Counted from the stretch's first letter, positions 31,738 to 44,912 are shown. The stretch is 64,000 nucleotides of DNA from Trichodelitschia bisporula (GCA_010356995.1 ML996696.1:64364-128363), one strand, 5' to 3'. Made by a program: numbers and translations. The notes: generated from the letters alone by a model not told the origin.

Positions 31738-33936
31738 ATGTCTTACTTTCCCGGCCAAGGCTACCACGGCGGCCAGCAGGGCGGATATCCTCAGCAACCA
31801 CCACAGGGTGGCTATCCCCCACAGCAGGGCGGCTATCCCCCGCAACAGGGTGGTTATCCGTAAGTATAAGATCTGTTCTTGCTCATCGAGTTGCTTTGCG
31901 GCCCGGTGCTGCTCTCGCTCGTTTTGCTCGCCGCATGGCCACTGCTGACTGTCTAGTCCTGCCGCCCCGACCTACGGCGGCGGCTACCACACTCCCTCGC
32001 CCCAGCCTCCCTACGGCGGATACCAGTCCCCGCCAGCGGCGCCGCAGTATGGCGGTTACCAACAGGTAAATCTCTCGTTTTTCATCCGCACTGAATGCAC
32101 ATCCTAACAGCCGCAGACGCCTCCCCCGCAGCCGGGCTATGGCGCGCAACCCCCGCAGCAGCAATATCACGCCCCGGCACCTGGTGGCTACCAGCAACCC
32201 GGGGGCCACGGACCGGCACCACCGCCCCAGGCGGCCCAGCAATTCGGCCACGGCGCGCCCGGCAACTACACATTCCAGTACTCGCTGTGCACGGGTAAGC
32301 GCAAGGCGCTGCTCATCGGAATCAACTACTTCAACCAGCGCGGGCAGCTGCGTGGGTGCATCAACGATGTGAAGAACATGTCGGCGTATCTGAATCAGCA
32401 CTTTGGATACAAGCGTGAGGACATGGTCATCCTAACCGACGACCAGCAGAACCAGATGAGCCAGCCGACGAAGGCTAACATCCTCCGTGCTATGCACTGG
32501 CTCGTCAAGGACGCACAGCCGAACGATTCGCTCTTCTTCCACTACTCGGGCCACGGCGGCCAGACGAAGGATACAGACGGCGATGAGGAGGATGGATACG
32601 ATGAGGTTATTTACCCCGTCGATTTCCGCACCGCCGGCCACATTGTCGACGACGAGATGCACCGCATCATGTAAGTTTTTTTCCACTCGGTAGCGAATTC
32701 CGCTAACCCCTCCGTAGGGTGCAGGGCCTCAAGCCCGGTGTGCGCTTGACTGCCATCTTCGACTCTTGCCACTCGGGCTCGGCACTCGACCTGCCATACG
32801 TGTACTCGACGCAAGGCCTGCTCAAGGAGCCGAACCTGGCCAAGGAGGCCGGGCAAGGTTTGCTCGGCATCGTGTCGTCGTACGCACGGGGCGATCTCGG
32901 CGGCGTGGCGACCGGCGCGCTCGGCCTGTTCAAGAAGGCAATCGGCGGGAACGACGTGTACGAGCGCAACCTGCGCACCAAGACCAGCCCCGCGGACGTG
33001 ATTATGTGGAGCGGAAGCAAGGACAGTCAGACTTCGTACGTTGCCCCTTTTCTTGATTTTCAGGTTGTTGAGGAGATTCTTTTTGGTCCGGGGAGTTGCA
33101 CTGTTTTTGAAGGCCAGTCGAGGGTCGATCGGGTTTGGTTTGAACATGATTGATGCGGTTTGGAGAGGAGGCTGCCGGGTGCGGTCCTCTTGCTTTGATT
33201 GCTTTCTGGTTGCATATGTTCGCATATTGGCTGATCTTCTGCCTCTTCTTCTTCGTCTTCTTCTCTGGTTGGATTTTTAGAGTTTCCTTCGCTTCTCTTT
33301 CTTCTTTTCTCTGGATGTCTTAGTAGCAGTTCGACTTTGTATCTCTCCTCTTAGCGTTTCTCCTCTTAGATTTTCTTCTCTTAACGTTTCTCCTTTTCCT
33401 TTCGTCTTCATCTCTTTTCTTTTGGCTTTCCTCTCTCTTCTTTCCTTCTCACGTGACCCTGCTTCCACGCGTCCATGCTTTCCTTTCCTTCTTTTGCCGC
33501 TTAAGATACCCCTTGTAGCGTAGAGCCCTTCTTTTCCTTTTCTTCTTTTGCCGCTTAAGATACCCCTTGTAGCGTAGACTCCTTCGTTTCAGCCCAGAAT
33601 CAGCTCCGAGGCCCATGCGGGTCTCGGGGCGACGGGTTACGTTGGGTCTCCTTCCCCTTTTCCTCTCCTCTCCTCTCCTCTCCTCTCCTCAGCCTCACTC
33701 ACCTCCTTCAACCGAACGCCAGCTAACGTACCTCAAACAGGGCCGACGCATCCATTTCCGGCGAAGCCACAGGCGCCATGTCCTGGGCGTTCATAACGTC
33801 GCTCAAGAAGAACCCGCAGCAGAGCTACGTGCAGCTGCTGAATAGTATTCGTGAGGAGTTGCTCGGGAAATATGACCAGAAGCCGCAGCTTAGCTGTAGT
33901 CATCCGTTGGATGTCAGTTTGTTGTATGTTATGTAG
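31738..33936 (+). CDS. Metacaspase (type I, MCA1/YCA1-like)
   Basis: Five exons: 31738-31859, 31957-32065, 32117-32670, 32718-33035, 33741-33936; 432 residues. N-terminal prodomain of Gln/Pro/Gly/Tyr repeats ([17 protein letters not shown]). Peptidase C14 domain: [12 protein letters not shown], catalytic His in FHYSGHGGQ, catalytic Cys in [24 protein letters not shown] joining the last splice, then [16 protein letters not shown]. It cleaves after Arg/Lys and acts in protein quality control and stress or ageing-linked death, in cytosol and nucleus. Intron 4 is 705 nt, an outlier here; retention would end the protein 38 codons later and remove the small-subunit part. The exon 3 acceptor could be 6 nt earlier. 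Confidence 0.9.
33488..33578 (+). repeat. 37-bp exact direct repeat inside the metacaspase intron
   Basis: A 37-base word starting CTTCTTTTGCCGCTTAAGAT is present at 33488-33524 and again at 33542-33578, period 54 bp. The surrounding intron is strongly pyrimidine-biased, with (TCTCC)n at 33660-33690. Confidence 0.85.
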
Positions 33937-35361
33937 GGGGGCTTGGGCGGGGGCCTTGGGCATTGGTGGGATGGGATGGGCAAAATTCGGGGGATGTAGA
34001 TAAGGGACTCGGTCGTTTCCTGGTTTGATGCGGGGGGGCCTTCTTGGGAGGAGGGCTGGTTTATGTTTTTGTGCTGCATTGGTATACTGCGCTCGCGAGT
34101 GTGTGTGTCCTTAATAGCTGACGTCTTGATATGTATTCTTTGCTGTGTACGGGATGAACTGTGCGGGGGGATGGGGAATGGGAGGGTTGGTGCTTATGTC
34201 GGGACGTAAGGAGGCCATAGCTCCCAGTAGCGTCATGTCAGGGCACATTGGCAAGGCTGTTTGTGAGGCTGTGTACCGTGGTAAGGCTGGCCGATTTGTG
34301 TTGATAGCCTTGTGAGCTGCCGATGCGAACCCGGCCTAATGCTGGTCCAGCTCGTGAGATTTCTCCTGTCACAGGCATTGTATAGATCTCGGGTACATGA
34401 ACAGCGTCTACATTCTCGAGTAACAAATGAAAGTCATGACGATGTGCTTACACCCATCAGATGTCTACTACTGTACGGTACATGGCGATTACGTGTGGTC
34501 GAACGCGCGCACGCCTCACCTGTTGCCGGATTGGGCAATCGCTCGAGCTAGAGAATGCAGTGCTCCGTGGCGCAGGCGGGAAGATGCAGCGGATCGGTTC
34601 TCCGCTCGGGGATTAAAAGGCTTCGTGAACGCTTTGCCCATCTGCTCGAACCTCTCTGCTTTTCCTCCTTCTCGCTCTTTCTCAATCTGCCCTCGTCGAT
34701 CTTCGCATCGCATCCATTGAAGAACTGAGCAGCGAGTTAAGTGAGTGTGAAAGACGCACCCCACCCGACACCGGACGCAGCTAAGCGCCCGCTGTGGCTG
34801 AGGCGCAGGAGTCACGGGACGGGCGCAACGGGCGAGCAGTTGGGGCGCGGTCTCACCTCCACAAGCGCCAACCTCCCCTCTTCACGATCTTCTGGACAAA
34901 GCGACAATACTCCTTACTGTCGCGAAACCTTTGCGATAGCTTGGATTCTCCCGCACACGGTTAAGGACGACGAGCGCTGAACCATTCTGACCCTTCGCCT
35001 CCGACTGCGACTCCGACTCGCTTTCACTTGCCCCTCGCCAGCTCGGCGCAAGCGCTCCCGAACCATCACACGACCCGACGAGAAGCAATGTGGTAGCCTG
35101 CCGGCTTGAGTAGCTTCCGGACGGAGGTTACGCTTGTGAGGCGAGGTTGACCGGTTCGAGAAACTGGGAGGTGGATTGCGGAGACGCTGTCGATCGCATC
35201 GACTCTACCGCATACCTGCATACCTCACCACTGCGCACCCGGAACACCCCACAACCACTGGCACCATCGCGCAACCCACCATACGCCTGCTCGCCTCCAC
35301 CCATCCATACCCTTCCTCACCACCATCACCGTGACCCCGCCCGCCCGCCGCACACCTCACG
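33937..35361. other. Intergenic region
   Basis: About 1.4 kb between metacaspase and the MAPKKK. No open frame with coding signs. The right half is C-rich and probably the MAPKKK promoter and 5' leader. Confidence 0.5.
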
Positions 35362-35497
35362 ATGCACGCCCCCTACCGCCCCGGGCAGGGCCTCCCCCCT
35401 CCTCCCCCCCCCCCAAAACACCACCGGCGCCCCAACCGGCCTCGGAATCCCCCTCCCTCCCCCACCGCCCCTCCCCCGCAACCAGCAACAACACACA

Positions 35498-38400
35498 ATG
35501 ATGATCCCCCCGCCGCCGCCCGCCGCCCCGCCCAGCGCTCACCCGACGTACTGGAACCGGCAACCGAGCTACACGCCGCTCAACGCAGCGCCCGTGCCGT
35601 ACAACCCCACCGCGTACCAGAACTACAGCCAGACGAGCCTGATGCCGCAGAGCCAGAACAATGAGACGCTGGTTAGTGCGACGTATATCCCTGGTGGTGA
35701 GGGGTGGGGGCCGGGCGTGGGTATTCCGCCCCTCTATCCGCTTCCGAGGCAGGAGAGTTATGCGGATTATGCGCAGGCCGGCACGTACAATGCGCAGGCC
35801 GGCACGTATAATGCGCAGCAGATGATGACGAATCGCACGCCGGTTGAGGATCAGGGATATCAGCAGGATAACAGGACGTATCAGAATGTCCATCGGCAGC
35901 CGTCCACGTCCCGGAATATTGCCATTCCCGGTCGCGATATTCCTGCGTACCAGTCGCCTGGCCCCCCGACGGCGACGATGGCGAACCCGCAGCATCCGTC
36001 GCCGGCCCAGCAACAGGCCAACCTCGCTGCCATCGGCCACACGCCGCTCTCCCCGTCCGACCCCGGCGCGCAATGGCCCCTCGAGCGTGTACTCTCCTGG
36101 CTCGCGCAACAGGGCTTCTCGAAGGACTGGCAGAAGACGTTTGAAGTGCTCAACCTGCACGGATCGCAGTTCTTACAGATTGGCGGCGGTCACGGCGTCC
36201 GCGGCAATGTTGGCATGATGCACTCTATCATCTTCCCCAAGCTGCAGCAGTTGCAGGGCTCGGCGTATGATCCCAGTGTTGAGCGTGAGGAGGGGAAGCG
36301 TCTGCGGCGCTCGGTGCGCAAGATTGTTGAGCATGGCGCGGCGGGGAGTGGGCTTACGCCACATCGGCGCGAGGCTTCGCTTACCAGCGCTGGTACTGAT
36401 CATACTGTCGAGACATCTCCTGGTCTCGGCGGTCCGAACTTTACGTCCACGCCTACGACCGCGGGTACGGGTGACGATAGTCCTGGACGCTACCAGTCTC
36501 CCGGTGCGCTCTTCACCTCGCGCCGCAGCTCGACCAATCGTCCCCTGCAGGGCGACTACGCGGAGAACAATAACAACAGCCGTAGCCCCTGGACGCAGGA
36601 CATCCTACGCAACATCGGGGACTCGTTTTCGAACAGAAAACACAGCCGCACCGCGAGCCGCGAGTTTGTGCCCGAGCCGAATAGCGCCTCGCATCGCGAT
36701 GTCATGCGCCAGGCGAGCCCGCAGCAGCAGAGTCCCGGGGTTCAGGCTGCGAAACTGAGTTCTTCGGCGCCGCGCGCGGGGTTCCATGCGAGAGAGATGA
36801 GTACGGATTCGGGGACTACGCGGCGCAATGCGCTGGAGGGGCCGCGGCCGCCGAGTACGGATGTTGCGACAAGAAATGCGAATGGGACTGGGGAGACGCC
36901 CGTCAGTGCGAAGGAGCATAAGGGGTTGTTTGCACGGCTGAAGCGTAAGGAGCGCAATGGCGAGGCGCACCCTTCGCCTGACGACTCGAGCATCGAGAGC
37001 CCGACGAGTCCGATTGACCTCATTAAGGGCACGTTCATGAGCGTCATGCCCCGTGCGAGCCACAACTCGAGCGAGGTGAGCCTGCACCGGCACTCAGCGT
37101 ACGCGGACGACCGCGGCGGCGGCGTGCCCGTCGATGCGGCGCCGCGCCGCTTCGTCTTCGTGACATACGACGGGTGGAATTATCGCCTCGTCGAGGTCAC
37201 GCACGTTGATTCAGCGGCCTCGATGCGCCAGGCCATCATGGACAATCTGGGCATGCCGCATCTCGCCACCGTCAGCCTGCATCTCACACAGCCGGGCCAG
37301 ACAGAGCATGACGAAGCCCTCTCCGATGACCTGCTCATGTACGCCCGGCGCAGCATGGCGGATGTGGCGGGCACGCTCAAAATTTTCGCTAACATCCCGG
37401 CTGACGCGCTCCCCGCCGGGGCAAACAGCAAGCGCATGTCCGTCACCGGGCGCCCGCTCAGCGACGCCATGATTACCCGCCTCAAAACGGACAATAACGA
37501 CTCGCCTACCGATCCGCCGAAGAGCTCACCGGCTGATGATCGTCCCGACCGCAAATACCGCGCTTACATGGACCAGCGCAAAGCACGCCTCGCCCGCGAC
37601 GCAGGCGACAAGGATCAAGGCCCGGGCATCCGCGCCTCCCGCACCGTGGACTTCGACGAGGGCCGCCCGTCCCCGTTCCCCAAGGGCCAGTCGCCGCAAG
37701 AAACCGCCGCGCCAGATGCGCCCGCCCGCCCGCCCTCCGCACCCCATCTCGCCCCCCACCCCGCCACCGACGCCGGCCGCCCCTCCCCCTTCCTCGACTC
37801 CGGGCGCTTCGATCCAGGTCGGCGCAGTCGCGAATTGTTGCCGCACCGCCCGCCCCCGCCCCTGCCTGCCGCCGACTCAGATACGCTGATCAAAGTCAAC
37901 AGCCTGAGCAAGCGCGGGTCCGGCGGGCACAAGCCGCGCAAATCATGGCCGGGTCCAGAGGGAACTTCCCCGCCCAGGCGCGCTCTCGCGGCTGTTGAGT
38001 TTGCCGCGCGGGCGGGCAGTCCAGGTGCGTATTCCCCACGCTCGCCCGGCATGCGCACTATGAGCCCCGGGGGTACACGATTTGTTATTCCTGACTATGT
38101 GCAAGGTGCCCCTCATGGCGAGGCGAGTCCGCCGGCTAAACCAGCTCTCACTTTGCAGATTGCGAATCCAGTTACAAGGCGCGCTGGTGCGGCGCAGGCG
38201 GAGAGGCCAAGGAGCCCGGAGATGAGTCCGACGGATGCGAGGCCGGATAAGGCGCAGCTGGCGCGGATGCAGAGCCGGAAATATGGACCGAATTTCGAGT
38301 TCAAGGAGGCGCAGGTTGAGTGGCGGATGCCCGTGCAGGCGGCGCCGGTTGCGGAGGAGGATTCGGATTCGGATGATAGTCTTTTTGCGGTGCAGATTAG

Positions 38401-40177
38401 GAAGATGCCCGGGGATTCAGCGGCGAGCTCGGCGCATCCGGATAATGAGCCAAGGAGTCCCGGGCTGCCGCAGTTGCAGGTTAATACTACCCGCTCGAGG
38501 GTGGCGTTCGATCCGGCGCCGGCGGAGCACAGTGCGAGTCCGTACAGCCCGGGCTCGGCGGAGAATAGTGGGCATCCTGGCGCTACGCCTAGTACCCCCG
38601 ACGACTGGGACAATAAGTTCCTCCGGAGACAATCTTTTGCGAGCGATGTTTGGGCGAACCGTCCCCCCGCTGAGGGCATCGTGGATCATCTGGATGAGTT
38701 CTTCCCGAATCTCAATCTCGATCAACCGGTTATCGAAGAGACGGTGGACGACGACGGCCTGGGCAAGGAAATCGACACGGGCACCTCTGGCACCGCAGTC
38801 TCGACTCTCAAAAGCGAATCCGACACGCTCGGCTCAGACGAGAGCACGCTCAAGCGTGGCGACACCATTGCCTCCATTGCGCGCCGCAACGTTGCCCGGT
38901 CAGGTGGCCTGGGGCGCACCCGGTCCATCCGCGAAGTCGTCCAGTCCGCATACCAGCACCCGCCGCTGCCCGCCCCGGTGCCCGTCGCTGGACCGGGACC
39001 GGGACCGGGACCGAGCGTTGCAAGAGTCAATACGCTACGCCAGAACGCAAGCGGTGCGATCCAGCGCCGCAAGAGCACGAAGATGTTCGGCGCGCGGATC
39101 GAGCAGGTCAAGCCCCCGCGCGGGAGCCGGCTGCTGCATCTGGAAACCATTCCGCAGGACACGATTGCCTTGCCCGAGCCCGCTGCGCCGAGTGTACCGG
39201 CTCCGCCGAAGCGGCAGGCGACGTTTAAGTGGGTCAAGGGCGAACTGATTGGGAAGGGGACGTTTGGGCGGGTGTACCTCGGGATGAATTTCACGACTGG
39301 AGAACTCATTGCCGTGAAGCAGGTGGAGGTGAATGCGAAGGCAGGGGGGGGAGACAAGGAGAAAGTGAGGGAGATGGTGGCGGCGTTGGATATTGAGATC
39401 GATACGATGCAGCATCTTGATCATCCGAATATCGTCAGCTACCTGGGGTGTGAGAGAAGGGAGTTCAGCATCAGTATTTTCCTGGAGTATATCTCTGGTG
39501 GGAGTATTGGGAGCTGTTTGAGGAAGCATGGCAAGTTCGACGAGCCGATTGTGAGTAGTTTGACGAGGCAGACGCTGAGCGGGCTTGCGTATTTGCACAA
39601 CGAGGGGATTTTGCATCGGGATTTGAAGGCGGATAACATCCTGCTTGACGTCGATGGGACGTGCAAGATCAGCGACTTCGGGATCAGCAAGAAGACGGAT
39701 AATATCTACGGGAACGACGTGTCGAATAGCATGCAGGGGAGCGTGTTCTGGATGGCGCCGGAGGTTATTCGGAACATGGGGCATGGATACAGCGCCAAAG
39801 TGGATATTTGGTCCTTGGGCTGCGTGGTGCTGGAGATGTTTGAAGGGAGGAGGCCGTGGAATAAGGAGGAGGCTATTGGGGCGATTTATAAGTTGGGGAG
39901 TTTGAATCAGGCGCCGCCGATTCCGGATGAGGTGTCTGCGGGGATTAGTCCGCAGGCCTTGAGCTTTATGCTGGATTGCTTTACGATGTGAGTTGGCTCT
40001 CGTACATGGGGGGGGGGTTGGTTGGATGTTTGGGATGGGGCTAATGTGTTGTGCTGCAGTGATCCGGCGGATCGGCCGACGGCGAAGAGGCTGCTTGATC
40101 ATCCGTTTGCGTTTTTTGATCCGCATTATAATTTCTTGGATACGGATCTTTATGCGCGGCTTAGGCCGGGGAAGTAA
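35498..40177 (+). CDS. bck1: MAPKKK of the cell-wall-integrity pathway (BCK1/BckA-like)
   Basis: Exons 35498-39987 and 40060-40177, 72-nt intron joining FTI to DPADRP; 1535 residues from the first in-frame ATG. A proline- and Gln-rich N-terminus is followed by a SAM-like domain (about residues 190-255, WPLERVLSWLAQQGFSKDWQ, FEVLNLHG) and a Ras-association-like domain (about 548-635, RRFVFVTYDGWNYRLVEV). The C-terminal kinase (about 1242-1510) has IGKGTFGRVY, IAVKQVEV, HRDLKADN, DFGISKK, GSVFWMAPEV. BCK1 relays PKC1 signals to MKK and SLT2/MPK1 on wall stress. An ATG at 35362 opens MHAPYRPGQGLPPPPPPP, in the neighbouring frame; it meets this frame at an 11-C run (35404-35414), so the true start may be there with an indel in the run. 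Cytosolic, at growth sites. Confidence 0.9.
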
Positions 40178-41048
40178 GGCGGTGTCTCGAGGGTGAGGAG
40201 AGAGGAGGGGAGGTCGAGGCCTTATGCTGGAACTTGGGCGTTGGGGCGCGTGTGGGGTTTGGGCGGAGGGATGGAGCGGATGGAGTTCCAGGGAGTGATT
40301 GAGGGACGGGATGGGATGTGATGCAATATGGGACCGGGCGCACACTGGACTCGCGGCGATGCGTGCGGCATTTGGACTTGCGATATGGTACGGACATGTA
40401 CGTAGTGTGTATTCAGCCGGTTTACTGACGCCTTTTGGCCCGTTTGTGTGACCGGCGTGTAGGCGTACCTACCGCATCAATGGTGTTTCCCGCATCATGC
40501 GAGCGCACGTTGACTTCGCCGGAGGGGAAGTTGGCTCGCGTGTGTGGGACCCCGGATCTGCCACGCTACCAAAAGCTTCCAGGGGAGGCCATCAACTTGA
40601 AAACGAGACTTTCGATGACCCTCCCCGGCCACGCCCTCAGCCTTACCCTCCGGCACGTGCCGCCCTCGTGTCCAACCTCCCGCCAGGCACCACGGCCCCC
40701 ACCAGGCATACACCTACCTATCACAAGGCTGAGAAACCACATTTACCAACATCATTTCCCTTCCGTAGACGCGCGTGGTTCTCCAACCCCCAAAAAAAAG
40801 CCGCACATACTGCTTCGTAATCCGTCTGCCAACCCCCCGTAGCCGATCTCGCAGCCTAAGCGACTTCGGCCCCGCATAATCGGCACGCTCCCGCCGCGCC
40901 CATCCATGCCGTCATTCCCGGTCCGCGCGTCGTCACACCGGGGCGGGGTATATGAGGGTCACAACGCCGCCTCAGCGCCCACACTCCCTTTATCCAGTCC
41001 CCAACACCCCTCAGAAGTCCCCCTAACCTAATTTCTCCCCCCGCAACC
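40178..41048. other. Intergenic region
   Basis: 3' flank of the MAPKKK and promoter of the aldo/keto reductase; no supported gene. Confidence 0.5.
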
Positions 41049-42090
41049 ATGGCCTCCCCAAAAACCGCCGTCAAAGTCGTCTTCGGCGCAATGACCTTCG
41101 GCGCGGAAGGTCCGCTCCCCCCCCGCTTCCAACCCCCTCCATCCAACTAACCCTGCCGCAGGCAAAGAACAAGCCCGCACGCACGACCTCGCCGCCGCCG
41201 CTGAGATCCTGGACGTTCTCCAGGCACACGGGCACTCCGAGGTCGACACGGCGCGCACCTACGCCGGCGGCACGAGCGAAGAGTACCTCGGACAGCTAGA
41301 CTGGCGCGCGCGCGGCCTTACGCTGGCGACCAAGATCAGTCCGCGCAGCGGGGTGTGGCGGCATGATGGACCGGGCCTGCGCGAGGCGCTGCGGCAGTCC
41401 CTGTCCGCGCTCAAGGCGGATAAAGTCGACATGTGGTACCTGCACGCGCCGGACCGGAGCGTGGCGTACGAGGAGACGTTGCGCGTCGTCGACGAACTGC
41501 ACCGCGAGGGCAAATTTGACAGATTTGGAATCAGCAATTATGCGGCGTGGGAGGTGGCGCAGATTTCCGAGATATGTATACGCGAGGGGTGGATTCGCCC
41601 CACTGCGTATCAGGGCGTGTATAATGCGCTGCATCGGGCGGTGGAGCCGGAGTTGTTCCCGTGCTTGAGGAAGTATGGGATTAGCTTTTATGAGTTTAAT
41701 CCGCTTGCGGGGGGGTATTTGACGGATCGGTATCATAGGGATCAAGAGGAGGTTGAGGCGGGGAGTCGGTTTGATCCGAAGCGGAATCAGGGTGCAAATT
41801 ATCGCCGGAGGTATTGGAAGAGTGAGTACTTTGATGCGTTGGATGTGCTGCGGCCGGTGGCGAAGAGGCATGGGCTTACGGAGGCGGAGTGTGCGCTGAG
41901 GTGGATTCAGAATCATTCGTTGCTGAGTGGGGAGGCGGGCGATGCGGTGATTATTGGCGCGAGTAGTAAGGAGCAGTTGGAGGAGAATTTGGTGAATATG
42001 GAGAAGGGGCCTTTGCCGCAGGAGGTGCTGGATGCGCTGGATGAGGGGTGGGCGAAGGTGAAGGGGGTTTGTGCGAGTTACTTCCATTAG
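41049..42090 (+). CDS. Aldo/keto reductase (AKR7, aflatoxin-aldehyde-reductase-like)
   Basis: Exons 41049-41109 and 41162-42090, 52-nt intron (CTAAC branch, CGCAG acceptor, weak GTCCGC donor), 329 residues. KVVFGAMTFGAEGKEQA opens the barrel. The tetrad is visible: Asp and Tyr in EVDTARTYAGG, Lys in LTLATKISP, His in DMWYLHAPDR. FGISNYAAWEV, YQGVYNALHR and YEFNPLAGGYLTDRY follow, and DAVIIGASSKEQLEENL gives the NADP-binding tail, all as in AKR7 proteins. Cytosolic NADPH-dependent reduction of reactive aldehydes. Convergent with the broken glucanase gene. Confidence 0.92.
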
Positions 42091-42435
42091 CGGAGGAGAG
42101 CTGTCGGTTGGGTTGAGGAGCAGTCCTTGTGTCTTCTGGAGGGCGGATGGGTTTACGATCGGGCTCTGAATTGCGTTTTAGCACCGAGTTTTTGTATCCG
42201 CGAGGCACCACGGGGATATATTCGGAGATAATCGATACACCTTGACTTGTGAGACGGATGCTAAACGGCGAAGTGATATCACCCTGACAAAATAATAACC
42301 CAGAAATGCAAAATGACAACAGCACGAAGTGCCACAAGAAGAAAAAGAAACCCCATTTCCAACTCCCGCCCACCGAAGCAGACCACATTTTCCCACTTCC
42401 CCGATACTCCCATCCCGTCCAAAGCTCCCCCACCC

Positions 42436-44200
42436 TCACGGAAGTACCGTCGTACTCGTCTGCACCGAACTCGCCGTCGCCGAACTCACCACCGTTGTCG
42501 TCGCATTACACGTCTGCGCACAAAGAACCCTCAACCCCACCACGCTCTTCGGCTGATTAAAGCTAAACATCGTGCCATTCATCGTGCCATTCACCGGCCC
42601 AGCCCCCATAAACCTCACCGTAGCCTCCGTCCCCGTATCCCCAACCATATAATAATCAAACGTCCCGCACCCCCGGCCTGGCCGCATCATACCGGGCCGT
42701 AAACGACCAGTGCAGATTGGGGTTATACAAAGGCCGGGCGACCCATTCCACGGCCAGTGTCCAGGCTGTCATGCTGTAGGAGATGCCGTCGCCTGTGCCT
42801 TGCAGGTACAGGTCTGTCCACAGGGGGGCGATGACGCCGGTTACGGCCGTCCCGAAGTTGGAGGTAGGGAAGGCAGTGTGGGCGAATTGAGAGGATCCGG
42901 CGCCGAGGGAGAGGAACTGGCGGGTTAGCATGCGAGGGTTTGTGAGAAAAAGAAATTGGGGGGCTTACGCCGTTGGAGCTGGCGTAGACTTTGTTGGTGG
43001 GGGGCTGGGAGAATGTTAGTGAGGAAGAGGTGGTTGGGCTGGATGATGTGGTGCTGGGTGATGTGCTGGAGGGGATGCTGCTTGATGTGCTGGGTGTGCT
43101 GCGAGATGACGAAGAGCTGCTTGATGATGAGAAGGTGCTTGATGGTGGGGAACTGCTCGGTGATGAGCTGCTCGATGACAAAGAGCTGCTCGATGATGAG
43201 GAGCTGCTTGACAATGAAGGGCTGCTCGATGATGAAGTACTGCTCGACGAGGAAGAGCTGCTTGATGAGGAAGAGTTACTTGATGAGGGAGAGCTGTTTG
43301 ATGAGGAAGAGCTGCTCAATGAAGTCGAGCTGCTCGTCGACGTGGTCGAAATAATCGTCGACACTAAACTACTCGTCGCCGTCGCCCACGTCGTATTCCC
43401 CGGTATCCTCTCCGTCCCATTCCTCCCCAAATCCGTCAACCCCCCACGCTGATCCAAAAACGTCGCATTGGGCCCGACATTGCTAACATCGCTCCTAAAC
43501 GCCCCAAACCACGCATACCGCTCCACATACGTCAGTCGATCCATATACGCCACACTCTGATTAAACTGCGCCTGCGTAGTTGGCAGATCCACATGCGCAT
43601 CCGCCACCTCCGTGACCCAAATCGTCATGCTCGGGTACGTAGCCCGCATCTGCCCGATCTGCCCCGCCAGACCCTGGAAGTTGCCGTACCAGTGCACGCT
43701 CGCGAAGGACGCACTACACCGGCCCGCACACGCAGTGAAGAACTGCTGCAGCCAGGTAAAACCCCCCGGGCTCCCCGTCACAGCCCGCGCTCCGAGCCTA
43801 ATTCCATACACGGCGAGGGGCTCGATGTCGCTGATCCAGCGGGTGGCGACGGCGGCGGGGGTGATTTGCGAGACCCTGGTGGAGAAGTTGCGGTCTGGCT
43901 CGTTGAAGGTGAGCACGTGGGTTATGTTGGCGCCTGCGAAGAGCTGGGCCAGGACCGTTGCGGTGAAGTTGGTGGCGAAGTTGCCCCAGAGCATGGGGAC
44001 GAATTGGAGGGGGGTGTTGTTGAAGGGGGCGGAGGGGGTGGAGGCGTAGTTGTAGTACCAGGACAGAGGTGGAAGGAGCCAGTTCGTGGCGTCTTCTGGG
44101 TGGGGAGGGTGGTGGAGGCGTAGACGAGGCCGCGTTTGGAGGTTAGGGGGGAGGCGGTGGGGGTGGAGGAGGAGGTGGAAGATGAGAGGGTTGAAGAGGT
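42436..44200 (-). pseudogene. GH128 (Asl1-like) glycoside hydrolase with Ser-rich linker and C-terminal NIDO-like domain, frame-broken
   Basis: From the 5' side: SKRGLVYASTTLPTQ, then after a one-base frame slip near 44095 DATNWLLPPLSWYYNYAST and LQFVPMLWGNF. The catalytic core is intact: THVLTFNEPDRNF (acid/base Glu), SFASVHWYGNFQG, TIWVTEVADAH (nucleophile Glu), RYAWFGAF. A polyserine/threonine linker follows (about 43380-43010). A real 52-nt intron (42968-42917, GTAAGC, CTAAC, CGCCAG) joins VYASSNG to FLSLGAGSS. The C-terminal domain, TGVIAPLWTDLYLQGTG, resembles NIDO/TVSTNGF beta-sandwich modules; another one-base slip near 42672 separates ARPGVR from TFDYYMVGDTG. GH128 enzymes are beta-1,3-glucanases of fungal walls. 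Either a recent pseudogene or an indel-prone assembly stretch. Confidence 0.65.
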
Positions 44201-44204
44201 AGAG

Positions 44205-44912
44205 CTAGTAGACGGCGAAGCGGAAGAGGTAGAGCTGGTAGACGGCAAAGTGGAGGAACTTGAGCTTGATGACGAAGCGGACGACCTCGAGCTTGACGAA
44301 GAAACAGACGAACTCGAGCTTGACGAGGAAACAGACGAACTCGTGCTCGATGACGATGAAGCAGACGAACTCGAGCTGGGAGACGACGTAGAAGATATGA
44401 ACCGAGATGGTCGACGAAGTGGAAGAGCTCGAAACCGAAGATAACGTGGAAGACGACGTGGAAGACGAAGTGGCCGATGATATGGTCGAGGAGCTCACGG
44501 ACGGGGACGAGGAGGTTGATGATGAAGTGCTGGAGCTGGAAGAAACGGAAGTCGAACTTACCGTTGAACTGGACATCGAAGATGTGGTGCTGCTGCTGCT
44601 GGAGCTGGAGCTGGAGCTGGACGATAGCGTTGAGGTTGAACTTGAAGACAGGCTTGAGGAGGTGATAGTTGATGATGCCGATGTTCTTAGTGTTGAACTG
44701 GATGCTGAGCTCGAAGTGCTTGACAACGTGGAAGAACTCATGGATGTCGTTGAGGAACTCATAAAAATCGTTGAGGAGCTCATGGTAGAACTCGAGGGAC
44801 TCATGGACGCCGTGGAGGAACTCATCAAAGAACTCGAAGAAGCCGGAGCGGATGAGACCAATGAGCTCGTAGACGACGAACTCGACATTATAGACGAGCT
44901 GCTTGAACCCGA
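44205..44912 (-). repeat. Polyserine-coding low-complexity tract
   Basis: On the minus strand TCN/AGC/AGT codons dominate (SSS with T, V, M, A). The frame shifts once near 44400 and has a TAA at about 44913. Seen from the + strand it makes a false 418-codon acidic frame. It links the N-terminal secreted module to the GH128 core, so it is probably the Ser-rich stalk of one large surface protein. Confidence 0.7.

Noticed and set aside
39035-40345. 436-codon minus-strand frame
   Set aside because: Shadow of the BCK1 kinase domain and its 3' flank.
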